Part shown: in pieces, positions 43,178 through 51,678 of the stretch
Numbering within the stretch: position 1 is the stretch's first letter
How the letters are laid out: each line of letters starts with the position of its first letter
Source of the DNA: Streptomyces sp. NBC_01481
Lineage (GTDB): Bacteria; Actinomycetota; Actinomycetes; Streptomycetales; Streptomycetaceae
DNA length: 64,000 nucleotides
NCBI RefSeq assembly: GCF_026339995.1
Contig: NZ_JAPEPT010000001.1
Coordinates: 2,159,140-2,223,139, forward strand
Direction: 5' to 3'
Program-made: the position numbers and the translations under genes
Notes under the pieces: model-generated
Told to the model about the DNA's origin: nothing
The model's database searches: none
The model's input: the letters and a program-made list of their open reading frames with translations, nothing else

Positions 43178-43726
43178 ATGACGCTTGAGCCGGAGCAGCA
43201 GATCGGAGTCGGGACGCAGGATGCGTTCCAGCGCCTGTGGACACCCCACCGCATGGCGTACATCCAGGGAGAGAACAAGCCGACCGGTCCGGGGGCCGAC
43301 GACGGCTGCCCCTTCTGCGCCATCCCCTCCATGTCGGACGAGGACGGGCTTGTCATCGCCCGCGGCTCGGACGTCTACGCGGTGCTCAACCTCTACCCGT
43401 ACAACGGCGGGCATCTGATGGTCGTGCCCTACCGTCATGTCGCCGACTACACCGATCTGGACGACGCGGAGACGGCCGAGCTCGCGCTGTTCACCAAGCA
43501 GGCGATGACCGCGCTGCGCAAGGCGTCGGGTGCGCACGGCTTCAACATCGGAATGAACCAGGGCACGGTCGCGGGCGCCGGGATCGCCGCGCATCTGCAC
43601 CAGCACGTCGTGCCCAGGTGGGGCGGGGACACCAACTTCATGCCGGTCGTCGGGCACACGAAGGTGCTGCCCCAGCTGCTCGCCGACACCCGCAAGATGC
43701 TGGCGGAGGCCTGGCCCGCCTCCTGA
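43178..43726 (+). CDS. HIT-family nucleotide hydrolase/phosphorylase
   Basis: A 182-residue histidine-triad protein, acting on nucleoside phosphate conjugates (AP4A-like). It has the catalytic triad HLHQHVVPRW (about residues 138-147), a zinc-binding CPFC (44-47), and the family strands VYAVLNLYPYNGGHLMVVPYRHV and HGFNIGMNQGTVAGAGIAAHLHQH. The N-terminal QRLWTPHRMAYIQG is the Fhit-like/actinobacterial AP4A phosphorylase-type start. It follows thrS and precedes the convergent membrane gene. Confidence 0.9.
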   Translation: MTLEPEQQIGVGTQDAFQRLWTPHRMAYIQGENKPTGPGADDGCPFCAIPSMSDEDGLVIARGSDVYAVLNLYPYNGGHLMVVPYRHVADYTDLDDAETAELALFTKQAMTALRKASGAHGFNIGMNQGTVAGAGIAAHLHQHVVPRWGGDTNFMPVVGHTKVLPQLLADTRKMLAEAWPAS

Positions 43727-43743
43727 AGAGGCGGGCCGCTCCT

Positions 43744-43771
43744 TAGGGCCTGATCCAAACGACAGGCCCTA
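43744..43771. terminator. Short hairpin between convergent genes
   Basis: TAGGGCCTG / CAGGCCCTA, 9-bp arms with a 10-nt loop; its right end overlaps the stop codon of the minus-strand gene. TA at both ends is reminiscent of the MITE ends, but the interior is unrelated. Confidence 0.55.
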
Positions 43772-45433
43772 CGCGTCGTAGAGGTCCGCCTTGCGGGGCG
43801 TGGGGTCCTGGACGAAGCCGCTCACGATCATGGAGCGGTTGCCGAAGCGCTCGGTGTCCACGCCGTTCTCCTCGAGCACCCTCATCGCCGCCGCGTGAGT
43901 GACGCGCAGGACGGGCGTGGCCGCACGCATCGCGTCGTCCGCCATGAAGCGGTGCCGCCAGGGCTTCTCGGCCCAGGCGTGGCGCAGCCCGAAGGGCTCG
44001 GGGAGCACCAGCTTGCCGCCGAGGAAGTCGAGCAGCGGCGGATACCAGGTGAAGGGCGCCCGCACCGCGAGCCGCACCACCTCGGGCGTCTGCACCAGCG
44101 GCAGCGCCCGGTCTACGGTCTCCCAGAAACGGACCGTCTTGGCGACCGTGACCGTCTTGGGCGCGGGCTTGGTGGTGAACAGCGAGTGGACGGGGCCGAG
44201 CGCATGCCCGGTCACCTCGATGCGCAGTGTCTCGTGGAGCACCGTCACGGTGATCATCATGGTGATCACCAACTGGCCGTCCCAGAGCGTGAACTGGACG
44301 CCCAGATAGTGGCGGTTCCCGCCGCCGAACTGCTGGTGATTGCAGATCCGCTGTATCTCGTGGCCCTTGACCTGGAAGGTCTCCACGTCCTGGCCCTCCG
44401 GCCGGGTCACCTCCCCGGCGTTCTCACCGACCGGCGCCACGATCCAGTGCTTGACCGAAGGGGTGGGGAAGCCGCCGGAGTTCAGCGGGCCGCGCTCCAG
44501 CATCTTCAGCTTGTCGTGGACCGCTCGTATCACGTCCCAGCTGCGGAACTGGTTGATGTCCTTGCCCGCCTCCTTGGAGACCAGCTCCTCGGCCATCTGC
44601 CAGCTTCCCCAGCGGGTGCCCATGCCGAGTATGCCCTTGGGGCCCGCGTAGAAGACGGCGTTGGACTGCTGCTCGGCGGTGAGCTTCTCAAGGCCCTGGC
44701 GCAGCTGCTCGCGCGCGGTCTCATTGGGGTGACCGGGGACGGCCTCGGGGACCTTGGCGCCGAGACCGCCGCCCGACAGCAGGCTGTCCCAGCGGGCGCG
44801 CAGATCCTTCGCCGTGGACTCGCAGATCCGCTTGGCCAGTACCCAGCCGATGACCGGCGCCACGATCATGCCGCGGATGTAGTAGCCGAGCAGCCCGCCG
44901 AACGGCAGCTTGATCAGGAAGATCACGGCCAGGCCGCCGATGCCGACGAGCAGCAGGGTGCCGAGCGCCCCCGCCCGCTTGTTTGATGCGCCCGCGATCG
45001 TCCGCCGGAGCTGGAACACGGCCAGCCAGAGCAGCAGCCCGGGCAGGAAGAGCAGCCCGAAGACGGCCATCACACCGGTGAGTCTGGCGTCGCGCTCCTT
45101 GCGGATCCGGGTGGCCGCCAGGCAGTGCTCGACCACCGCCTGCGGCTCGGTGCCGAAGGACTGGATCAGCGCCTTGCGCGCGCCGCCGAGCATCCGCAGC
45201 TGCACCGCCCGCGAGAACGCCTCGCCCAGATTCGGCTCGAACAGCGAGAACTTCCCCGGCTTCACCTCCGACTTGTGCCACTCGCTGTTGGCCTTGAGCA
45301 CTTCCTTGACCGGGCTGTCGCGGTACGCGGCGGAGGCGAGCGCATGCGTCGCCGCCGTCTGTCCGGCCGAGCCCAGGAGCGGGACCTGTGCCCCCGGAGT
45401 GAAATCGAAAGCGTCGTTTGCCACTACCGCCCC
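43769..45433 (-). CDS. Uncharacterised membrane-associated protein
   Basis: A 554-residue protein. N-terminal soluble part, two or three hydrophobic segments at about residues 120-145 (VMAVFGLLFLPGLLLWLAVF) and 157-200 (LLLVGIGGLAVIFLIKLPFGGLLGYYIRGMIVAPVIG), and a long cytoplasmic C-terminal region with FYAGPKGILGMGTRWGSWQMAEELV and FTLWDGQLVITMMITVTVLHETLRIEVTGHAL. No family recognised. The start is uncertain: ATGs at 45433 and 45445 and a GTG shortly after are all possible. It lies alone on the minus strand between the HIT and EF-G2 genes. Confidence 0.7.
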   Translation of the reverse strand, partial: GAVVANDAFDFTPGAQVPLLGSAGQTAATHALASAAYRDSPVKEVLKANSEWHKSEVKPGKFSLFEPNLGEAFSRAVQLRMLGGARKALIQSFGTEPQAVVEHCLAATRIRKERDARLTGVMAVFGLLFLPGLLLWLAVFQLRRTIAGASNKRAGALGTLLLVGIGGLAVIFLIKLPFGGLLGYYIRGMIVAPVIGWVLAKRICESTAKDLRARWDSLLSGGGLGAKVPEAVPGHPNETAREQLRQGLEKLTAEQQSNAVFYAGPKGILGMGTRWGSWQMAEELVSKEAGKDINQFRSWDVIRAVHDKLKMLERGPLNSGGFPTPSVKHWIVAPVGENAGEVTRPEGQDVETFQVKGHEIQRICNHQQFGGGNRHYLGVQFTLWDGQLVITMMITVTVLHETLRIEVTGHALGPVHSLFTTKPAPKTVTVAKTVRFWETVDRALPLVQTPEVVRLAVRAPFTWYPPLLDFLGGKLVLPEPFGLRHAWAEKPWRHRFMADDAMRAATPVLRVTHAAAMRVLEENGVDTERFGNRSMIVSGFVQDPTPRKADLYDA

Positions 45434-45588
45434 CATCGCCGCAAGCATCCGCACTGCGGCCTGTTCCCAACTACCGTGCCCCGCACACCTTCTGAGCTGG
45501 GGCACTACAGCGTATCGGGGGCGCACGGCACACGTCACAGGTTTGAAGTGCCGCCCGCCCCACAGCGGTCGGCGGGCGGCACCGTCAA

Positions 45589-47793
45589 CTATGACCCGTG
45601 CTCGGCCTGTTCGCGGATCTTGTCGGCGAGCTGCGGCGGCATGGCTTCATGCCGGGCGTAGGAGCGGCTGAACTGCCCGGTGCCGTGCGAGATCGACCGC
45701 AGGTCCACCGCGTACCGCCCGATCTCGATCTCCGGCACCTCGGCCCGTACGAGCGTGCGCCCCCCGCCCGCCTGCTCGGTGCCGACCACACGGCCGCGCC
45801 GCCCCGACAGATCGCTCATCACCGGACCCACGTACTCGTCCGAGACCAGCACCCGCACCTCGGCCACCGGCTCCAGCAGATGGATGCGCGCATCGCCCGC
45901 CGCCTCACGCAGCGCGAGCGCGCCCGCCGCCTGGAAGGCCGCGTCTGAGGAGTCCACCGAGTGCGCCTTGCCGTCCAGCAGCGTGATCCGTACGTCGACG
46001 AGCGGATATCCGGCCGCGACGCCGCGCGCCGACTGCGCGCGTACGCCCTTCTCCACGGACGGGATGAACTGCCGCGGCACCGCGCCGCCCACCACCTTGT
46101 CGACGAACTCGATCCCCGAGCCCGCCGGCAGCGGATCCACCTCGATCTCGCAGATCGCGTACTGGCCGTGCCCGCCGGACTGCTTCACATGCCGCCCGCG
46201 TCCCGCCGACCGCTCGCCGAAGGTCTCCCGCAGCGACACCTTGTGCGGTACGACGTCGACCTGGACGCCGTAGCGGTTGCGCAGCCGCTCCAGCGCGACA
46301 TCCGCGTGCGCCTCCCCGAGGCACCACAGCACCACCTGGTGTGTTGCCTGGTTCTGTTCGAGACGCATCGTCGGATCCTCGGCGACCAGCCGCGAAAGCC
46401 CCTGGGAGAGTTTGTCCTCGTCCGGCTTGCTGTGTGCCTGGATGGCAAGCGGCAGCAGCGGATCGGGCATCGTCCACGGCTCCATCAGCAGCGGGTCGTC
46501 CTTCGCCGAGAGCGTGTCCCCGGTCTCGGCCCTGGCCAGCTTGGCCACACAGGCGAGATCTCCGGCGATGACGTGGCCGAGCGGGCGCTGCTGCTTGCCG
46601 AAGGGCGCGGAGAGCGCGCCGACGCGCTCGTCGACGTCATGGTCCTCATGGCCGCGGTCGGACAGACCGTGCCCGGACACATGGACGGTCTCGTCGGGAC
46701 GCAGGGTGCCGGAGAAGACCCGTACGAGCGAAATCCGGCCGACATAGGGGTCGGACGCGGTCTTGACCACCTCGGCCACCAGTGGACCGTCCGGGTCGCA
46801 GCTGACCTGCGGGCGCGGCGCGCCCTGCGGGGTGGTCACGGAGGGGGCGGTGGTCTCCAGCGGGGTCGGGAAGCCGCCGGTGATGAGCTCGAGAAGCTCG
46901 ACCGTGCCGAGCCCCTGCTTGGCGCCCTCGGGCGCGGGGGCCGCGGCCAGCACCGGGTGGAAGATGCCGCGCGCCACTGCCTTCTCCAGGTCCCCAATCA
47001 GCGTCTTGAGGTCGATCTCGCCGCCGCCGAGGTAGTGGTCCATGAGGGTCTCGTCCTCGCTCTCGGCGATGATCCCTTCGATCAGCCGGTTGCGGGCCTC
47101 CTCGATCAGCGGCGTCTGTGCCGGATCGGGCTGGGTCTCCTTCCGTTCGCCGGAGGAGTAGTCGAAGATCTTCTGGGACAGCAGTCCGACGAGGCCGGTG
47201 ACCGGGGCGTGCCCGTCGGGATTCTGCGCCCCGTACTGCGGCAGATACAGCGGCAGTACGGCGTCGGGGTCGTCGCCGCCGAAGATGGTCCCGCAGACCC
47301 GGGTCAGCTCCTCGAAATCGGTCCGCGCCGTCTCCAGATGCGTCACGACGATCGCGCGCGGCATTCCGACCGCCGCGCACTCCTCCCACACCATCCGGGT
47401 CGCGCCCGCGATCGCGTCGGCCTCCTGCGCGGCCGAGACAACGAAAAGGGCCGCGTCCGCGGCTCGCAGACCGGCCCTGAGCTCCCCGACGAAGTCGGCA
47501 TATCCGGGAGTGTCCAGGAGATTGATTTTGTACCCGCCCCATTCGACGGGGACCAGGGACAGCTGGACGGAACGTTGCTGCCGGTGCTCGATCTCGTCGT
47601 AGTCCGAGACCGTCCCGCCGTCCTCGACCAGGCCCGCCCGGTTGACCGCTCCCGCGGTCAGCGCGAGGGCCTCGATCAATGTTGTCTTTCCCGATCCGCT
47701 GTGGCCGACCAGCACCACGTTCCGTACGGATGAGGGCTGGTCGGCCGTAGCTGCCCTGCCGGCGGCTCCGGGGTGTGCGTTCTTGTCGCCCAT
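45589..47793 (-). CDS. Elongation factor G-like protein (EF-G2)
   Basis: A 734-residue translational GTPase paralog. G1 is GHSGSGKTTLIEAL (about 30-43) and G3 is DTPGYADFVGEL. The usual G4 motif NKxD is replaced by VVTHLETARTD, lacking both the Asn-Lys and the Asp that recognise guanine. The remainder follows the EF-G plan: domain II (VAEVVKTASDPYVGRISLVRVFSGTL), domain III, domain IV (KQSGGHGQYAICEIEVDPLPAGSGIEF), domain V (LEPVAEVRVLVSDEYVGPVMSDLSGRRGRV). Actinobacterial EF-G2 proteins do not replace EF-G; the role is unclear. The ATG start is 266 bp from the divergent pgsA gene. Confidence 0.9.
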   Translation of the reverse strand: MGDKNAHPGAAGRAATADQPSSVRNVVLVGHSGSGKTTLIEALALTAGAVNRAGLVEDGGTVSDYDEIEHRQQRSVQLSLVPVEWGGYKINLLDTPGYADFVGELRAGLRAADAALFVVSAAQEADAIAGATRMVWEECAAVGMPRAIVVTHLETARTDFEELTRVCGTIFGGDDPDAVLPLYLPQYGAQNPDGHAPVTGLVGLLSQKIFDYSSGERKETQPDPAQTPLIEEARNRLIEGIIAESEDETLMDHYLGGGEIDLKTLIGDLEKAVARGIFHPVLAAAPAPEGAKQGLGTVELLELITGGFPTPLETTAPSVTTPQGAPRPQVSCDPDGPLVAEVVKTASDPYVGRISLVRVFSGTLRPDETVHVSGHGLSDRGHEDHDVDERVGALSAPFGKQQRPLGHVIAGDLACVAKLARAETGDTLSAKDDPLLMEPWTMPDPLLPLAIQAHSKPDEDKLSQGLSRLVAEDPTMRLEQNQATHQVVLWCLGEAHADVALERLRNRYGVQVDVVPHKVSLRETFGERSAGRGRHVKQSGGHGQYAICEIEVDPLPAGSGIEFVDKVVGGAVPRQFIPSVEKGVRAQSARGVAAGYPLVDVRITLLDGKAHSVDSSDAAFQAAGALALREAAGDARIHLLEPVAEVRVLVSDEYVGPVMSDLSGRRGRVVGTEQAGGGRTLVRAEVPEIEIGRYAVDLRSISHGTGQFSRSYARHEAMPPQLADKIREQAEHGS

Positions 47794-48059
47794 GATCTTG
47801 CCTCCCGATCGATTGCCCGGTGAGGAGAGTGGGGCCGCGGGCGCGGGGAGCCATGAGAGAGGTCCCGGACAGCGTCCGGGGGCAGCTCCGGCGATGCCCG
47901 CGGTCGTCTTTCGAGCTTTCCACTCCCGTCAGGTTGCGTCCATACGTCGTACGCGACGGCGGGAGGCGGGTGTGCCTCGGTGGAGCACGCGGGGCCTGGC
48001 TACGATGGGCCAGCCGGCGGCCATTGGGGCCACTCGGCCCACCGACCCTCGGGAAGGCC

Positions 48060-48725
48060 ATGCTGAACAAGTACGCGCGTGCATTTTTTACGCGTGTCCT
48101 CACACCGTTCGCCGCGTTTCTGCTCCGCCGAGGGGTGAGCCCCGACGCGGTCACCCTCATCGGCACGGCCGGAGTGATGGCGGGTGCGCTGGTCTTCTTC
48201 CCCCGGGGAGAGTTCTTCTGGGGCACGATCGTCATCACCTCGTTCGTCTTCTCCGACCTCGTCGACGGCAACATGGCGCGGCAGGCGGGGGTTTCGAGCC
48301 GGTGGGGGGCCTTCCTGGACTCGACGCTCGACCGGGTCGCGGACAGCGCGATCTTCGGCGGCTTCGCGCTCTGGTACGCGGGCACGGGGGACGACAATGT
48401 GATGTGTGCCGTCGCCATCTTCTGTCTGGCGAGCGGCCAGGTCGTCTCGTACACCAAGGCGCGCGGGGAATCGATCGGCCTGCCGGTCGCCGTCAACGGG
48501 CTGATCGAGCGGGCCGAGCGACTGGTGATCTCACTGGTCGCCGCCGGGCTCGCGGGTCTGCACACCTTCGGGGTGCCGGGGATCGAGGTACTGCTGCCGA
48601 TCGCGCTGTGGATCGTCGCCGTCGGCAGCCTGGTCACACTCGGGCAGCGGGTTGTGACGGTACGGCGGGAGTCCGCGGAGGCGGACGCCGCCGCGGGGCA
48701 GGGGAACGAGGCTGAGGCGACGTGA
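48060..48725 (+). CDS. pgsA: CDP-alcohol phosphatidyltransferase, phosphatidylinositol phosphate synthase
   Basis: A 221-residue integral membrane enzyme that joins CDP-diacylglycerol and inositol-1-phosphate, starting phosphatidylinositol synthesis. The CDP-alcohol phosphotransferase signature D-x2-D-G-x2-A-R-x8-G-x3-D-x3-D is complete in DLVDGNMARQAGVSSRWGAFLDSTLDRVAD (about residues 67-96). Its stop overlaps the next gene (GTGA), the PIM acyltransferase, followed by PimA, so the three form the actinobacterial PI-mannoside operon. A -10-like TACGAT lies at 48001-48006. Confidence 0.93.
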   Translation: MLNKYARAFFTRVLTPFAAFLLRRGVSPDAVTLIGTAGVMAGALVFFPRGEFFWGTIVITSFVFSDLVDGNMARQAGVSSRWGAFLDSTLDRVADSAIFGGFALWYAGTGDDNVMCAVAIFCLASGQVVSYTKARGESIGLPVAVNGLIERAERLVISLVAAGLAGLHTFGVPGIEVLLPIALWIVAVGSLVTLGQRVVTVRRESAEADAAAGQGNEAEAT

Positions 48726-49621
48726 TGCGGGAGCGGCTGACCGACGGGCTGTACGGCCTGGGCTGGAGCACGGTCAAGAAGCTGCCCGAGCCGGCGGCCG
48801 CCGCGCTCGGCCGCAGCATCGCGGACATCGCGTGGAAGCGGCGCGGCAAGAGCGTGCTGCGGCTGGAGTCCAACCTCGCCCGCGTCGTGCCCGACGCGGG
48901 CCCCGAGCGCCTCGCCGAGCTGTCGAAGGCCGGTATGCGCTCGTACATGCGGTACTGGATGGAGTCCTTCCGGCTGCCCACCTGGAGCGCCGAGCGGGTC
49001 ACCGACAACGTTCAGATCAAGGGCTCCCACTATCTGACGGACGGCCTCGCCTCCGGCCGCGGAGTGATCATCGCGCTGCCGCACCTGGCGAACTGGGACC
49101 TCGCGGGCGTGTGGGTCACCAGAACCCTGGGCGTCCCCTTCACCACGGTCGCCGAGCGGCTCAAGCCCGAGACGCTGTACGACCGGTTTGTCGCCTACCG
49201 CGAGAGCCTCGGCATGGAGGTGCTGCCGCATGCGGGCGGCTCCGCCTTCGGCACGCTGGCCCGGCGGCTGCGCTCCGGCGGCCTGGTCTGCCTGGTCGCC
49301 GACCGTGATCTGTCGGCATCGGGCGTCGAGGTGAAGTACTTCGGCGAGAGCGCCCGGATGCCGGCCGGCCCGGCGATGCTGGCCCAGCAGACCGGCGCGC
49401 TGCTGCTGCCGGTGACGCTGTGGTACGACGAAGCGCCGCTCATGCGGGGGCAGATCCACCCGCCTGTCGAGGTGCCCGAGACAGGTACCAAGGACGAGAA
49501 GACGTCCTCCATGACACAGGCGCTGGCCGATGCCTACGCCACGGGAATCGCCGAGCACCCGGAGGACTGGCACATGCTGCAGCGGCTGTGGCTCGCGGAC
49601 CTCGAGGAGCGGCCGCTGTGA
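48722..49621 (+). CDS. Phosphatidylinositol mannoside acyltransferase (LpxL/HtrB-like)
   Basis: A 299-residue lysophospholipid-type acyltransferase. The HX4D catalytic motif is LPHLANWD (His about 121), and LVCLVADRDLSASGVEVKYFGE and YDRFVAYRESLGMEV are family blocks. Placement between pgsA and pimA identifies it as the PatA-type enzyme acylating the mannose of PIM. A GTG (chosen, overlapping the pgsA stop) and an ATG one codon later are equally plausible starts. It overlaps pimA by 4 bp at the other end (GTGA). Confidence 0.9.
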   Translation: MMRERLTDGLYGLGWSTVKKLPEPAAAALGRSIADIAWKRRGKSVLRLESNLARVVPDAGPERLAELSKAGMRSYMRYWMESFRLPTWSAERVTDNVQIKGSHYLTDGLASGRGVIIALPHLANWDLAGVWVTRTLGVPFTTVAERLKPETLYDRFVAYRESLGMEVLPHAGGSAFGTLARRLRSGGLVCLVADRDLSASGVEVKYFGESARMPAGPAMLAQQTGALLLPVTLWYDEAPLMRGQIHPPVEVPETGTKDEKTSSMTQALADAYATGIAEHPEDWHMLQRLWLADLEERPL

Positions 49622-50778
49622 AGATCGGCATCGTCTGCCCGTATTCCTGGGACGTACCCGGTGGCGTCCAATTCCACATCAGAGACCTGGCGGAACATCT
49701 GATCCGGCTCGGCCACGACGTGTCCGTGCTGGCACCGGCGGACGACGAGACACCGCTGCCGCCGTACGTGGTCTCGGCGGGGCGGGCCGTTCCGGTCCCG
49801 TACAACGGCTCGGTCGCCAGGCTCAACTTCGGCTTTCTGTCGGCCGCGCGGGTACGGCGCTGGCTGCACGACGGCACCTTCGACGTCATCCACATCCACG
49901 AGCCGACGTCGCCGTCGCTGGGTCTGCTCAGCTGCTGGGCCGCGCAGGGCCCGATCGTGGCCACCTTCCACACCTCGAACCCGCGCTCCCGCGCCATGAT
50001 CGCGGCGTATCCGATCCTGCAGCCCGCGCTGGAGAAGATCAGCGCCCGGATCGCGGTCAGCGAGTACGCCCGGCGGACCCTGGTCGAGCACCTGGGCGGC
50101 GACGCGGTCGTCATCCCGAACGGCGTCGACGTCGGCTTCTTCGACAAGGCCGAGCCGAAAGCCGAGTGGCAGGGCGACACGATCGGCTTCATAGGGCGCA
50201 TCGACGAGCCCCGCAAGGGCCTGCCGGTGCTGATGAAGGCCCTGCCCAAGATCCTCGCCGAGCGGCCCGCGACCAGACTGCTGGTGGCCGGGCGCGGCGA
50301 CGAGGAAGAAGCCGTCGCGTCACTGCCCGTCGACATGCGGCGGCAGGTGGAGTTCCTCGGCATGGTCAGCGACGAGGACAAGGCACGGCTGCTGCGGAGC
50401 GTCGACGTGTACCTGGCGCCCAACACCGGCGGGGAGAGCTTCGGCATCATCCTCGTCGAGGCCATGTCGGCGGGCGCGCCGGTGCTCGCCTCCGACCTGG
50501 ACGCCTTCGCCCAGGTCCTGGACCAGGGCGCGGCCGGCGAACTCTTCGCCAACGAGGACGCGGACGCACTGGCCACGGCGGCGGTCCGCCTCCTGGGCGA
50601 CCCGGTCCGCCGGGAGGAACTGCGCGCCCGGGGCAGCGCGCACGTACGCCGCTTCGACTGGTCGACGGTCGGGGCGGACATCCTGTCGGTCTACGAGACG
50701 GTGACTGACGGGGCGGCGTCGGTGGCGGCGGACGAGAGGTCGGGGTTCCGGGCGAGGTTCGGGCTGGCGCGGGACTGA
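49618..50778 (+). CDS. pimA: GDP-mannose:phosphatidylinositol alpha-mannosyltransferase PimA
   Basis: A 386-residue GT4 glycosyltransferase. It starts VKIGIVCPYSWDVPGGVQFHIRDLAEHLIRLGH, the GGVQ loop that binds GDP-mannose in PimA; has IHIHEPTSPSLGLL and FHTSNPRSRAM in domain 1; and FIGRIDEPRKGLPVLMKALP and the E-x7-E element ESFGIILVEAMSAGAPV (about 281-297) in domain 2. It transfers the first mannose to PI at the inner face of the membrane. Last gene of pgsA-patA-pimA, followed by repeat R2. Confidence 0.94.
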   Translation: MKIGIVCPYSWDVPGGVQFHIRDLAEHLIRLGHDVSVLAPADDETPLPPYVVSAGRAVPVPYNGSVARLNFGFLSAARVRRWLHDGTFDVIHIHEPTSPSLGLLSCWAAQGPIVATFHTSNPRSRAMIAAYPILQPALEKISARIAVSEYARRTLVEHLGGDAVVIPNGVDVGFFDKAEPKAEWQGDTIGFIGRIDEPRKGLPVLMKALPKILAERPATRLLVAGRGDEEEAVASLPVDMRRQVEFLGMVSDEDKARLLRSVDVYLAPNTGGESFGIILVEAMSAGAPVLASDLDAFAQVLDQGAAGELFANEDADALATAAVRLLGDPVRREELRARGSAHVRRFDWSTVGADILSVYETVTDGAASVAADERSGFRARFGLARD

Positions 50779-50786
50779 TTTCTCCC

Positions 50787-50949
50787 GGGGCTCCGCCCCG
50801 GACCCCGTATGCGACCTTCGGCCGCATGTCCTCAAACGCCGGACGGGCTGGAATGTGCGGCCGAGCCGCACATTTCAGCCCCGTGGGGGTCCCCCCGGAC
50901 GAAGTCTGGGGGAGTTTGAGGCGCGGGGGTCCGGGGGCAGCGCCCCCGG
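50787..50949. repeat. Dispersed repeat R2, copy interrupted by R1, downstream of pimA
   Basis: It starts GGGGCTCCGCCCC, contains ATGCGACC-TTCGGCCGCAT and the left arm CCTCAAACGCCGGACGGGCT as in 40877-40995, an extra hairpin AATGTGCGGC/GCCGCACATT, and then, instead of the right-arm bases TCCGGCG, an R1 element before TTTGAGG. It ends GGGGGCAGCGCCCCCGG. Confidence 0.75.
50884..50914 (+). repeat. Small dispersed repeat R1, copy nested in R2
   Basis: TGGGGGTCCCCCC ... TCTGGGGGAG. Compared with the uninterrupted R2 at 40877-40995, it replaces the TCCGGCG of the right arm. Confidence 0.6.
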
Positions 50950-50986
50950 TTGAACAGCCCCGCCGCAGGCGCCACGCCGCCACCGG

Positions 50987-50992
50987 TAGCCT
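50987..50992 (+). promoter_or_regulatory. -10 box of the next gene (leaderless start)
   Basis: TAGCCT ends 8 nt before the GTG at 51001; no Shine-Dalgarno sequence. Confidence 0.4.
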
Positions 50993-51000
50993 TGCCGCCC

Positions 51001-51546
51001 GTGACCGTAACCCTCATCTGGACCGTCGTCGCCCTCGTCGCGATCGGCCTGTATCTGAGCTGGACCGCCGGACGGCTCGACCGGCTGCACTCCCGTATCG
51101 ACGCCGCCCGCGCCGCGCTCGACGCCCAGTTGTTGCGCCGCGCCTCGGTCACCCAGGAGCTCGCCACCTCCGGTGTGCTCGATCCGGCCGCGTCGATCGT
51201 GCTGTACGAGGCCGCGCACGCCGCCCGCCAGGCGGAGGAGGAACAGCGCGAGGTCGCCGAGAGCGAGCTCAGTGCCGCGCTGCGGGCCGTCTTCGGCGAG
51301 ACCGCGCAGGTCGAGGCCGTACGCGCGGTCCCGGGCGGCGAGGATGCCGCGGGTGAGCTCGCCCAGGCCGTACGCCGCGTCCCGATGGCGCGCCGCTTCC
51401 ACAACGACGCCGTACGCGCGGCCCGCGCCCTGCGTCGTCACCGCACGGTCCGCTGGTTCCGGCTGGCCGGCCACGCGCCGTTTCCCCTGGCCTTCGAGAT
51501 GGACGACGAGCCCCCGGTCGCCCTGGCGGACCGCCCGGGCACATGA
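51001..51546 (+). CDS. Membrane-anchored LemA-like helical protein
   Basis: A 181-residue protein with one N-terminal TM helix (about 4-19, LIWTVVALVAIGLYL) and a long helical, partly coiled-coil cytoplasmic or external part (RLDRLHSRIDAARAALDAQLLRRASVTQELATSG and EEEQREVAESELSAALRAVF), ending MDDEPPVALADRPGT. The pattern resembles LemA-type proteins without a clear signature. The GTG start is taken because the -10 box lies 8 nt before it. It precedes pdxS by 132 bp on the same strand. Confidence 0.7.
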   Translation: MTVTLIWTVVALVAIGLYLSWTAGRLDRLHSRIDAARAALDAQLLRRASVTQELATSGVLDPAASIVLYEAAHAARQAEEEQREVAESELSAALRAVFGETAQVEAVRAVPGGEDAAGELAQAVRRVPMARRFHNDAVRAARALRRHRTVRWFRLAGHAPFPLAFEMDDEPPVALADRPGT

Positions 51547-51678
51547 CCCGCACCTGAGCGACCCGCACCTGAGCTTCGAAAACGATCCACCGGCTGTTCA
51601 TTGGCCCTTGCAGTGGACTGGTCCGCGCATGTTCCATCGGTGAGGCACTACAACGTCGTCTCCGAGTGAGGTCCATCC

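Noticed and set aside
43744..43771. Fourth copy of the MITE
   Set aside because: It has TA at both ends and a GGCCTG-like stem but is only 28 bp long and shares no interior with the 160-bp family; a simple terminator is sufficient.
46646..49573. A 975-codon minus-strand frame crossing EF-G2, pgsA and patA
   Set aside because: It overlaps three well-supported genes in other frames and has no recognisable family; a by-product of GC bias.
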